From Streptomyces laurentii (GTDB taxonomy: Bacteria; Actinomycetota; Actinomycetes; Streptomycetales; Streptomycetaceae), in NCBI GenBank assembly GCA_002355495.1, contig AP017424.1, positions 3,162,001 to 3,226,000 on the forward strand: a stretch of DNA of 64,000 nt. The letters run 5' to 3'. The first letter of the stretch is position 1, and the number at the start of each line of letters is the position of its first letter. Made by a program: the position numbers and the translations under genes. The notes below the pieces were generated by a model. It was not told the origin of the DNA. It did not search any database and saw nothing but the letters and a program-made list of their open reading frames with translations. Positions 51,335-59,556 of this stretch are shown piece after piece.

Positions 51335-51574
51335 ATGCGCGACGAACGGCACGGCCGACGGCACGACGAGCGGCACGGCTTGCGGCTGTCGGACGACGAG
51401 CTGAAGCCCTTCGTCCAGTACCCGCACCGGTACGCGGACCACGATCCGGACCTGTTCGCGCTCCTGGAGGTCGGTGACCCCGAGCGCCCCGCCTACGTGA
51501 GCCTGCGCAGGGACCCCGAGCCCGGCCTCGACATCTCGGCCTACCGGCGGCCGTTCACGGACCGGCCCGGCTGA
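51335..51574 (+). CDS. Small hypothetical protein
   Basis: 79 residues from an ATG with ctggggg upstream. The first 20 residues are Arg/His/Asp-rich; the rest is acidic with no recognised domain (LSDDELKPFVQYPHRYADHD). Lies 70 bp after the NACHT gene and may be part of the same transcript. Coding bias is acceptable but no family is recognised. Confidence 0.45.
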   Translation: MRDERHGRRHDERHGLRLSDDELKPFVQYPHRYADHDPDLFALLEVGDPERPAYVSLRRDPEPGLDISAYRRPFTDRPG

Positions 51575-51605
51575 CCGTGGCCCCGGGCGGCCCGGCCGAG
51601 GAACA

Positions 51606-52163
51606 TCAGCCGACGAGTCGGCGCCGGGTCAGTTCCAGGACCTCCTCGCGGCTGCGGGTGCCGTGGTCGGCGGCGACGAAGTGGCTGCCGATGCGGAGCG
51701 AGAAGGCGAGCAGGCAGCGGACCTCGACCTCGTCCTCGTCGGGGCAGAAGGACCGGAACAGCGCGCGCATGTAGTCCATCCGCCGGTTGTCGACGCGTCG
51801 GAGGCGCTCGGCGACGGCCTCGTCGCGCCGGGCCCAGTCGCGGATGGCGAGCTCGGTGGCGGTGGCGGTGACCGGCCCCTCGGCGGCCCCGGCGATCGTG
51901 AACAGGCGGGTCAGCCTGGCCCTGGCGTCGCCTCCGCCGGCCTCGACCCGCTGGATCACCTCCTCGGCGACCCCGCGCTCCCAGGTGTCGAGCATCTCGT
52001 CGAGCAGCGCGGCCCGGTTGCGGAAGTATCCGTAGAAGCCGCCCTTGCTGACACGGAGCGCCTGCGCCAGCGGCTCGATGCGGACGGCCTCCGGGCCGCC
52101 CGCGGAGAGCGCCCGCAGACCTTCCTCGATCCACGTGCCGCGCGGTGTGCGGGCGATGGCCAT
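51606..52163 (-). CDS. TetR-family repressor
   Basis: 185 residues. HTH in the first 50 residues (AQALRVSKGGFYGYFRNRAA). Starts at the ATG of MAIARTPRG; a longer frame upstream reaches through the operator. Diverges from a small ABM-domain gene across a region with two TetR-style palindromes, so it very likely represses itself and that gene. Confidence 0.9.
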   Translation of the reverse strand: MAIARTPRGTWIEEGLRALSAGGPEAVRIEPLAQALRVSKGGFYGYFRNRAALLDEMLDTWERGVAEEVIQRVEAGGGDARARLTRLFTIAGAAEGPVTATATELAIRDWARRDEAVAERLRRVDNRRMDYMRALFRSFCPDEDEVEVRCLLAFSLRIGSHFVAADHGTRSREEVLELTRRRLVG

Positions 52164-52183
52164 GCTGTGTCTCCCGTCACGAG

Positions 52184-52246
52184 AGCCCCTTCTATACGCC
52201 ACCGTATAGAAGGGGCTAGCCTTCATCTGTACGGCATCGTATAGAT
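52184..52246. promoter_or_regulatory. Twin TetR operators
   Basis: First: 15-bp perfect arms (52184-52198 and 52203-52217) around ccac, core tctatacg/cgtataga. Second: atctgtacg (52225-52233) and cgtatagat (52238-52246) around gcat, one mismatch. Same core and same 4-bp centre, 40 bp apart. Confidence 0.88.
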
Positions 52247-52311
52247 GGGGCCGGCGACTCGTACGGAACACGGCCGCCGGCGACACGGCGGACAACCCCG
52301 AGGAGAAGAAC

Positions 52312-52596
52312 ATGAAGGTCGGCATGGTCGCGCACCACTACCCGCACCCCTCCCACCGCGAGGAGTTCGTCGCCCGGGTCCGGCGGGTCGCCGAGGTGTT
52401 CCGGCAGGCGCCGGGCTGCCTGGCGGCCGACTGCTGGCTCTCCGCCGACGGCGAGGCCGTGGTGTCCACCGTCCAGTGGGAGTCGGAGGAGGCCCGCGAC
52501 GCCTCGCTCGTCTCCCTCGGGGCGGCCGGGGTGGACGTGGAATTCGACGAGCGCGAGGTACGTCCCCGCGAGATCGTCCCGCTCGTCGCCTGCTAG
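52312..52596 (+). CDS. ABM-domain (antibiotic biosynthesis monooxygenase-like) small protein
   Basis: 94 residues from an ATG with gaggagaag. Ferredoxin-like alpha-beta fold pattern (SHREEFVARVRRVAEVFRQA, CWLSADGEAVVSTVQWES). Such proteins are cofactor-free monooxygenases or quinol/heme-related enzymes; substrate unknown. Controlled by the divergent TetR gene, as judged from the twin operators in its promoter. Confidence 0.85.
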   Translation: MKVGMVAHHYPHPSHREEFVARVRRVAEVFRQAPGCLAADCWLSADGEAVVSTVQWESEEARDASLVSLGAAGVDVEFDEREVRPREIVPLVAC

Positions 52597-52759
52597 AGAT
52601 CGTCGCCGGCCGGAGACCCCGGCGGCTCCCGGCCTGCCGGAGACATGAGCGGGCCCTCCGGGAGACCCGGGCCGGGCCGGGGTCATCGGGGCCACACCTT
52701 GCGAGAGCTGTGACGGGCGCATCGGGAGGCGTGATCCCCCCCTCTCGCAACGGCGCGGG

Positions 52760-53785
52760 TCAGCCGGCGACGGTCCAGGTGTCGGCGCCCGTGAGGAGGG
52801 CGGTGAGGTCGGCTTTGCCCTGCTGCTCGACCGCCTTGTCGAGCTGGGCCGCCATCTCGGTGTCGTAGACCGGGCGGTCGGTGGAGCGGAAGACGCCGAT
52901 CGGGGTGTGGTGGAGGGTGTTCGGGTCGGCGAGGCGGGAGAGGGCGAACGCGGTCGTCGGGGACGGGGTGTGGGCGTCGTGCACGAGGACGCGGTGCTCG
53001 TTCGAAGGGGTCACGGTGATCACCTCCAGGTCGCCGGTGGCCGGGTCGCGGACCACGCCCTTGTCGAGGTCGGCGCCGAAGCGGATCGGACGGCCGTGTT
53101 CGAGGGGGATGACGGCTTCCTGGGCCCGCCGCCCGTCCTTCAGGGCGTCGAAGGCGCCGTCGTTGAAGATGTTGCAGTTCTGGTAGATCTCCACCAGTGC
53201 CGTGCCCGGGTGGTCGGCGGCCTGGCGCAGGACCTCGGTGAGGTGCTTGCGGTCGGAGTCCACGGTCCGGGCGACGAACGAGGCCTCGGCGCCGAGCGCC
53301 AGCGACACCGGGTTGAAGGGGGCGTCCAGGGAGCCCATCGGGGTCGACTTGGTGATCTTGCCGACCTCGGAGGTGGGTGAGTACTGGCCTTTCGTGAGGC
53401 CGTAGATCCGGTTGTTGAAGAGGAGGATCTTGAGGTTGACGTTGCGGCGCAGCGCGTGGATCAGGTGGTTGCCGCCGATGGACAGCGCGTCGCCGTCGCC
53501 CGTGACGACCCACACGGACAGGTCGCGGCGCGATGTCGCCAGACCGGTCGCGATGGCCGGCGCCCGCCCGTGGATGGAGTGCATCCCGTACGTGTTCATG
53601 TAGTACGGGAAGCGGGACGAGCAGCCGATGCCCGAGACGAAGACGATGTTCTCCTTCGCCAGCCCCAGCGACGGCATGAAGCCCTGCACGGCGGCGAGCA
53701 CGGCGTAGTCGCCGCAGCCCGGGCACCAGCGCACCTCCTGGTCGGACTTGAAGTCCTTCGGCCGGAGCGGGAGTTCAGTGACCAT
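52760..53785 (-). CDS. korB-like: 2-oxoacid:ferredoxin oxidoreductase beta subunit (KorB type)
   Basis: 341 residues. Cys pairs in RWCPGCGDY and GIGCSSRF, and the thiamine-diphosphate motif GDGDALSIGGNH with a following Asn. Works with KorA to convert a 2-oxo acid and CoA into acyl-CoA, CO2 and reduced ferredoxin. Start overlaps the KorA stop by 11 bp. The sequence looks like the actinobacterial 2-oxoglutarate enzyme, but its position downstream of polyketide genes suggests a dedicated supply role. Confidence 0.92.
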   Translation of the reverse strand: MVTELPLRPKDFKSDQEVRWCPGCGDYAVLAAVQGFMPSLGLAKENIVFVSGIGCSSRFPYYMNTYGMHSIHGRAPAIATGLATSRRDLSVWVVTGDGDALSIGGNHLIHALRRNVNLKILLFNNRIYGLTKGQYSPTSEVGKITKSTPMGSLDAPFNPVSLALGAEASFVARTVDSDRKHLTEVLRQAADHPGTALVEIYQNCNIFNDGAFDALKDGRRAQEAVIPLEHGRPIRFGADLDKGVVRDPATGDLEVITVTPSNEHRVLVHDAHTPSPTTAFALSRLADPNTLHHTPIGVFRSTDRPVYDTEMAAQLDKAVEQQGKADLTALLTGADTWTVAG

Positions 53786-55631
53786 GAAGGGCTTCCTCCA
53801 GTACGCCGGCGAGGTGCTCGGCCTTGAACGGCATGCCGTTGACCTGGGTGACCGGCCGGACGTCGACCAGATGGCGGGCGCGCAGCAGCAGGGACAGCTG
53901 GCCGAGGTTCATCTCGGGCACGACGACCTTGTCGTACCGCTTCAGGACCTCGCCGAGGTTCTTCGGGAAGGGGTTGAGGTGGCGCAGATGGGCCTGGGCG
54001 ATCGGCTCGCCCGCCGCGCGCAGACGGCGTACGGCGGCGGTGATCGGGCCGTAGGTGGAGCCCCAGCCCAGGACGAGGACGCGGGCTCCGTCCGGGTCGT
54101 CGACCTCCAGGTCGGGGACGGTGATGCCGTCGATCTTCGCCTGGCGGGTGCGGACCATGAACTCGTGGTTGGCCGGGTCGTACGAGATGTTGCCCGTGCC
54201 GTCCTGCTTCTCGATGCCGCCGATCCGGTGCTCCAGACCGGGCGTCCCGGGGATCGCCCACGGGCGCGCCAGCGTCTCCGGGTCGCGCTTGTACGGCCAG
54301 TACACCTCGGTCCCGTCGGCGAGGGTGTGGTTCGGGCCCTGCGCGAACTGGACCGTCAGGTTCGGGAGTTCGTCCACCTCGGGGACACGCCAGGGCTCGG
54401 AGCCGTTGGCGAGGTAGCCGTCCGAGAGGAGCATGACGGGAGTGCGGTACGTGAGGGCGATCCGGGCCGCGTCGAGCGCCGCGTCGAAACAGTCGGCGGG
54501 CGTCTTCGGCGCGACGATCGGCACCGGGGCCTCGCCGTTGCGCCCGAACATCGCCTGGAGCAGGTCCGCCTGTTCCGTCTTGGTGGGCAGCCCGGTCGAC
54601 GGGCCGCCGCGCTGGATGTCCACGATGAGCAGCGGCAGTTCGAGCGACACGGCCAGACCGATCGTCTCCGACTTAAGCGCCACACCCGGCCCGGAGGTGG
54701 TGGTGACGGCGAGCGAGCCACCGAAGGACGCGCCCAGTGCGGCGCCGATGCCGGCGATCTCGTCCTCCGCCTGGAAGGTGCGGACGCCGAAGTTCTTGTG
54801 CTTGCTCAGCTCGTGCAGGATGTCCGAGGCCGGCGTGATCGGATACGAACCCAGGTACAGCGGCAGATCCGCCTGCCGGGACGCCGCGATCAGGCCGTAG
54901 GACAGGGCCAGGTTCCCGGAGATGTTCCGGTACGTGCCCGTCGGGAACGCGGACGTGGCCGGGGCGACCTCGTACGAGACCGCGAAGTCCTCCGTCGTCT
55001 CACCGAAGTTCCAACCCGCCCTGAACGCCGCGAGGTTGGCCTCCGCGATCCGCGGCTTCTTCGCGAACTTGGTGCGGAGGAAGGACTCGGTCCCTTCCGT
55101 CGGGCGGTGGTACATCCAGGAGAGCAGCCCCAGCGCGAACATGTTCTTGCTGCGTTCGGCGTCCTTGCGGGACAGGTCGAAGTCCTTCAGCGCCTCGACC
55201 GTCAGCGTGGTCAGCGGCACCGGGTGCAGGCGGTAGCCGGACAGGGAGCCGTCGTCCAGTGGCGAGCCGGCGTAGCCGACCTTCTGCAGGGCCCGCTTCG
55301 TGAACTCGTCGGTGTTCACGATGACTTCGGCACCCTGAGGCAGATCGCCGACGTTGGCCTTGAGGGCGGCCGGGTTCATCGCGACCAGCACGTCCGGGGC
55401 GTCGCCCGGGGTCAGGATGTCGTGGTCGGCGAAGTGCAGCTGGAACGACGAGACGCCCGGCAGCGTGCCGGCGGGCGCCCGGATCTCGGCCGGGAAGTTC
55501 GGCAGCGTGGAGAGGTCGTTCCCGAAGGACGCCGTCTCCGAGGTGAACCGGTCACCGGTGAGCTGCATGCCGTCGCCGGAGTCACCCGCGAAGCGGATGA
55601 CCACGCGTTCCAGGCGGCGTGTTTCCTTCAC
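53775..55631 (-). CDS. korA-like: 2-oxoacid:ferredoxin oxidoreductase, fused gamma-alpha subunit (KorA type)
   Basis: 618 residues from a GTG. N-terminal gamma domain (VVIRFAGDSGDGMQLTGDRF) fused to the alpha pyrimidine-binding domain (LGSYPITPASDILHELSKH, AEDEIAGIGAALGASFGG, TTSGPGVALKSE) and C-terminal domain II. The start overlaps the DUF6059 stop by 4 bp, so it belongs to the acyltransferase operon. Likely product succinyl-CoA or a branched acyl-CoA plus reduced ferredoxin. Confidence 0.92.
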   Translation of the reverse strand: MKETRRLERVVIRFAGDSGDGMQLTGDRFTSETASFGNDLSTLPNFPAEIRAPAGTLPGVSSFQLHFADHDILTPGDAPDVLVAMNPAALKANVGDLPQGAEVIVNTDEFTKRALQKVGYAGSPLDDGSLSGYRLHPVPLTTLTVEALKDFDLSRKDAERSKNMFALGLLSWMYHRPTEGTESFLRTKFAKKPRIAEANLAAFRAGWNFGETTEDFAVSYEVAPATSAFPTGTYRNISGNLALSYGLIAASRQADLPLYLGSYPITPASDILHELSKHKNFGVRTFQAEDEIAGIGAALGASFGGSLAVTTTSGPGVALKSETIGLAVSLELPLLIVDIQRGGPSTGLPTKTEQADLLQAMFGRNGEAPVPIVAPKTPADCFDAALDAARIALTYRTPVMLLSDGYLANGSEPWRVPEVDELPNLTVQFAQGPNHTLADGTEVYWPYKRDPETLARPWAIPGTPGLEHRIGGIEKQDGTGNISYDPANHEFMVRTRQAKIDGITVPDLEVDDPDGARVLVLGWGSTYGPITAAVRRLRAAGEPIAQAHLRHLNPFPKNLGEVLKRYDKVVVPEMNLGQLSLLLRARHLVDVRPVTQVNGMPFKAEHLAGVLEEALHGH

Positions 55632-55864
55632 TCCCGCTCCTTGATCGGTGCCGCGAGCTGTCGCTGCAGCGCGAGTTCGGTACTGGACAGGGGGATGTGC
55701 GGGCAGAGCCGCTCCGGATGGCCGGCGGGCGGTTCGTCGAGCCGCCGCGTCGGGGTGCCCATGAGCACAGGCGGCCCGATCGTGGAGATGCCGAGCCAGA
55801 CCCACCCGGCCGCGAGCAGCGTGGAGTAGATCCCGCGGACGGTCTTGTGAACCACGTCTCTCAT
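55628..55864 (-). CDS. DUF6059-family small protein
   Basis: 78 residues. Pattern RGIYSTLLAAGWVWLG, then PAGHPERLCPHIPLSSTEL and ALQRQL fits DUF6059, small proteins found near polyketide and SARP genes with no known function. One hydrophobic N-terminal segment. It overlaps the acyltransferase stop (ATGA) and the KorA start, bridging the two. Confidence 0.75.
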   Translation of the reverse strand: MRDVVHKTVRGIYSTLLAAGWVWLGISTIGPPVLMGTPTRRLDEPPAGHPERLCPHIPLSSTELALQRQLAAPIKERE

Positions 55865-57678
55865 GCGTGCAGGACCTCCCGGGCGGCCACGGCGATGTCC
55901 GCGTCCTCGGCGGGCGACGTGGGCCGTCCGGTGCCCCAGGTCCACAGCCGCGACACCGCGTCCAGGTCCAGGTCGTGGCCCTCGGTCCAGATCCGGGCGG
56001 CGGCGGTGAGCACCGACTGGCGGTCCGCCTCCAGGGTGCCGCGGCGGGCCGGCAGGAGCGGGACGACCGCGCCGGCGCCGAGCCGTACCGAACGGTGCCG
56101 GCGGGCGAACGCGGTGAGGGTCTGCCGCGGGCCCACCTCGACCAGCAACACGTCGTCGGCGGCGAGGAGTTCGTCCAGGGCATCGCGGAAGTACACGGTG
56201 TCGGTGATCTGCCGGGCCCAGAAGCGCGGGCTGCGCGCCTCCTCGGGGCTCATCAGGGTGCCCGTGTAGCCGGAGTAGAGCGGCAGCCGCGGCTCGCGCA
56301 GCGGGATGTCCCGGTACGCGGTCTCGACGGCGTCGGAGGCGGGCGCCATGGCCGGGGAGTGGAACGGGCTGGACGCGGGCACGGCGACAGCGGTGAAGCG
56401 GTCGGCCTTCAGCCGGTCCCGTACGGCGTCCAGCGGCCCCTGCGAACCGGCCAGCATCACCTGCTGGTTGGCGTTGACGGCGGCGATGGCGACGTCCCCG
56501 GTCAGGTACGGGAGCAGCTGCTCCTCGCTCGCGGCGACGGCGAGCATGCCGCCGGCCGGGATCCTCACGGCCTCCCGGACCCGGGCCCGCACCATCTCGA
56601 CCGCGTCCCGCAGGGACACGACCCCGGCCAGGGTCGCCGCGACGAGTTCGCCCGCGCTGTGCCCGAGGACGGCGACCGGGCGCACGCCCCAGCCGAGGAC
56701 CATGCGGCCGAGCGCGTAGTCGATCGCGAACAGCAGGGGCTGGGCGCGGCGGACGTCGTCGATGCCGATCGTCGCCCGGTTCGGGTCGAGCCAGTCGGCG
56801 CGGATCAGATGGCCCTCCTCGCCCAGGTGGGCGAGGACCGCGTCGACGGCGGCGGTGAAGACGGGCTCGCGGCGGTAGAGGCCGGCGGCCATGCCCGCGT
56901 GCTGGGACCCCTGGCCCGGGAACATCAGGGCGATGGGCCGGGGGCGCGACGCGTCGGCCGCGCGGGCCCGGTGGACCGTACGGGAGGCGAGCGCCGACAC
57001 GGCCACGGCGGCGCCCCGGACCGGTCCGGGCGCGGTGCCGCAGGGCACGGTGACGGGCAGCGCGGGGAACCGTTCCCGGTGCACCCCGCTGAGCATCGGC
57101 AGCAGTTCCTCGCGGACCCGCGCCTCGTCGGCCGCGTCCCGGCCCGACCACAGGATCAGCCGGTGGCGGTCGGGGTCGGTGCCGCGCGGGGGCTGCCACA
57201 GCGGGCGCAGCGGCGGGGCGACGTCGCCCGGGGCGAACATGTCCAGGATGCCGAGGACGGTGTCGCCGTCCGCGACGGCCTCGGCGGCGCGCTTGACCGC
57301 GTACACGGTGATCGTCTGGGGGTCGGGGGCGCCGAACTCCGCGACCAGGGCGAGGTCGGCGGTGCCCTCGTGCAGTTCCTGGTGGGCGCGGCGCAGCACC
57401 TGGCCCGGGCCGCCGACGGTGCGGACGGTGAAACCCTCGTGCTCGGTGGGGAGTGCGCCACCGGGCACGGAATCCGCGCCCGTACCGGAGTCCGCGTCCG
57501 CATCCGTGCCGATGAGGACGACGGTACGGGCCGGCAGCTCCTCCGGGGAACGGCCGAAGGCGCGCAGGACGACCGAGACGCCCGCGGCCGAGGCCACGAC
57601 CCGTGCGGGCTGCCGCGGGGCGGAGCCGGGGCTGACGATCAGCCGCCGCACCACCGCGCTGTGGGACGTGAGTGACAT
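55861..57678 (-). CDS. Acyltransferase (malonyl-type) with degenerate N-terminal extension
   Basis: 605 residues from an ATG with ggaggg. Residues 250-560 form a PKS-type AT: FPGQGSQ at 253, GHSAGE with Ser341, and SSPFHS near 440, where HAFH-like residues favour malonyl-CoA. The first 245 residues are not standard: LVAEFGAPDPQTITVYAVKR and ILWSGRDAADEARVREELLP recall the end of a modular ketosynthase and its KS-AT linker without any KS active site. Type II clusters usually borrow FabD, so a dedicated AT is notable. Confidence 0.85.
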   Translation of the reverse strand: MSLTSHSAVVRRLIVSPGSAPRQPARVVASAAGVSVVLRAFGRSPEELPARTVVLIGTDADADSGTGADSVPGGALPTEHEGFTVRTVGGPGQVLRRAHQELHEGTADLALVAEFGAPDPQTITVYAVKRAAEAVADGDTVLGILDMFAPGDVAPPLRPLWQPPRGTDPDRHRLILWSGRDAADEARVREELLPMLSGVHRERFPALPVTVPCGTAPGPVRGAAVAVSALASRTVHRARAADASRPRPIALMFPGQGSQHAGMAAGLYRREPVFTAAVDAVLAHLGEEGHLIRADWLDPNRATIGIDDVRRAQPLLFAIDYALGRMVLGWGVRPVAVLGHSAGELVAATLAGVVSLRDAVEMVRARVREAVRIPAGGMLAVAASEEQLLPYLTGDVAIAAVNANQQVMLAGSQGPLDAVRDRLKADRFTAVAVPASSPFHSPAMAPASDAVETAYRDIPLREPRLPLYSGYTGTLMSPEEARSPRFWARQITDTVYFRDALDELLAADDVLLVEVGPRQTLTAFARRHRSVRLGAGAVVPLLPARRGTLEADRQSVLTAAARIWTEGHDLDLDAVSRLWTWGTGRPTSPAEDADIAVAAREVLHA

Positions 57679-57814
57679 GTTCCCTCCTCGTGGGCTGCGG
57701 CTTCGGCCGCGCTCGTGTGTACGGAAAAGGGGAGCCGGGCAGAACAACGGCCGCCCTGCCCGCGGGGGACGTGAGGCAGGGCGGCCGCGCGCGGGGCCGG
57801 CTCAGACGGCGTCC

Positions 57815-58078
57815 TTACTGACGGCCGGCGTTGATGAGCGCGAGGAGCGCGCCCGGGGTCTCGGCGTCGACGACGGCGTCGTCCGGGATCTCGATGCCGT
57901 ACTCGCGCTGGATCTCGCCGATGACCTGGAGCAGGGCGAGGGAGTCGTAGCCCAGCTCCATGAACGGGGTGTCGATGACATCGCCGTCGAGGTCGATGCC
58001 CTCCTCCTCGCCGGCGCTCTCGCGCAGCATGCGGGTCAGGTCGGCCAGGGTCACGGTGGCGGTCGAAGTGGTCGTCAT
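57815..58078 (-). CDS. Acyl carrier protein, type II PKS
   Basis: 87 residues. Phosphopantetheine site Ser46 in ELGYDSLALLQV. Acidic four-helix ACP profile (IQREYGIEIPDDAVVDAETP). Lies between KS-beta (215 bp upstream) and the acyltransferase (136 bp downstream). Carries the growing poly-beta-keto chain. Confidence 0.93.
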   Translation of the reverse strand: MTTTSTATVTLADLTRMLRESAGEEEGIDLDGDVIDTPFMELGYDSLALLQVIGEIQREYGIEIPDDAVVDAETPGALLALINAGRQ

Positions 58079-58293
58079 GGTCGGTACCGTCCTCTCGGTG
58101 GTGCGCTTGGCAGGACCGGGGTGGCCGGCCTGGGTGGGTCGTAGGGACGTGGAGTCGTCGGATCGTGGTCCGGTCCGGTGCGTACGTCTGATGGGCACGC
58201 GGGTACGTACGCCCGGTCGGCACGGATCGGGAGGATCGGGGACCCGGCGGGTACGGCTGCGGTTCCGCGTCCCGCCGGCTGCCCGCGTCCCCG

Positions 58294-59556
58294 TCAGGAG
58301 GCGCGGCGCACCACGAGGGCCGCGTTGAAGCCGCCGTGCCCGCGCGCCAGGACGAGCGCGGTGCGCAGGTCGGCCTCGCGGGCCTCGGTGACCAGGTCGA
58401 TGGTGTGCTCGGGCGCCGGGGCGGTGACGTGCGCGGTGGGCGGGATGACGCCGTCGCGCAGCGCGAGGAGCGCGGTGGCGACGTCGAGGGCGGCCCCGCC
58501 CGCGAGCAGCCGTCCGGTCATCGTCTTCGGCGCGGTGACGGGCACCCCGCGCACGCCGAACAGCGCGGTGAGGGTGGCCGCTTCGGCGCGGTCGAGGTCC
58601 GGGACCCCGGCGGCGTCCGCGAAGACGACGTCGATGTCCCCGGCGGTGAGGCCCGCGTCGGCGAGGGCGTTCTCGATGGCACGGCCGAGACCGGCCGGGC
58701 GGCCGCTGCCGGGGGCCGGGTCGAGGGTGGCGGCGTACCCGGCGATCTCGCCGTACCGGTGCCCGGCGCCCCGCCGGTCGGCGGCCTCGGCGCTCTCCAG
58801 GACCAGGATGGCGCCGCCCTCGCCGGGCACGTACCCGCGGGCCTCGGCCGCGAACGGCAGGTAGGCGCGGGCCGGGTCGTCGGCGGTGCTCATCAGGCCG
58901 GAGGCGATCTGCGGGACCCAGCCCCAGGGGCAGATCGCGGCGTCGACGCCGCCCGCGACGACGGCGGAGAAGCCCTTGCGGAGGTGGCGGCGGGCGTGGC
59001 CGAGGGAGTCGATGCCGCCGGCCTGCTCGGTGAGCAGCACGCCGCTGGGGCCGCGCAGCTTGTGCCGGATGGAGATCTGGCCGGTGTTGACCGCGTAGAA
59101 CCAGGCGAAGGACTGGTACGCGCTGACGTACTCCTTGCCCTTGCTCCACAGGTTCTGCAGTTCGCGCTGGCCGAACTCGACGGCGCCGCCGGACGCCGCG
59201 GTGACGACGCCGATGCCGTACTCGGGCAGCTCGCCGGTGTCGATGCCGGCGTCGGCGAGCGCCCAGTCGGCGGCGGTCAGGGCGAGCCGCGTCATGTGGT
59301 CGGTCTGCGGCATCAGCCGGCTGGGGATGTGCTCCTCGGCGGTGTAGCCGGGGACCTCGCCGGCGATCCGGGACGGGTACTGGGTCGCGTCGAAGCGGGT
59401 GACCGGGCCGAGGCCGGACTCGCCGGCCAGGGTGGCCTTCCAGTAGTCCTCGGTGCCCAGGCCGTTGGGTGCGGCGATGCCGAGGCCGGTCACCACGGTG
59501 GGCGACGTCGTGACGGACGCCGTGGCGGGCGCTGCCGCCGATCCGGAGGCGGTCAT
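58294..59556 (-). CDS. Ketosynthase beta / chain-length factor
   Basis: 420 residues. At the KS active-site position it reads LLTEQAGGIDS with Gln178 instead of Cys, the chain-length-factor hallmark. Forms a heterodimer with KS-alpha and sets chain length. Start overlaps the KS-alpha stop (ATGA). Confidence 0.95.
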   Translation of the reverse strand: MTASGSAAAPATASVTTSPTVVTGLGIAAPNGLGTEDYWKATLAGESGLGPVTRFDATQYPSRIAGEVPGYTAEEHIPSRLMPQTDHMTRLALTAADWALADAGIDTGELPEYGIGVVTAASGGAVEFGQRELQNLWSKGKEYVSAYQSFAWFYAVNTGQISIRHKLRGPSGVLLTEQAGGIDSLGHARRHLRKGFSAVVAGGVDAAICPWGWVPQIASGLMSTADDPARAYLPFAAEARGYVPGEGGAILVLESAEAADRRGAGHRYGEIAGYAATLDPAPGSGRPAGLGRAIENALADAGLTAGDIDVVFADAAGVPDLDRAEAATLTALFGVRGVPVTAPKTMTGRLLAGGAALDVATALLALRDGVIPPTAHVTAPAPEHTIDLVTEAREADLRTALVLARGHGGFNAALVVRRAS

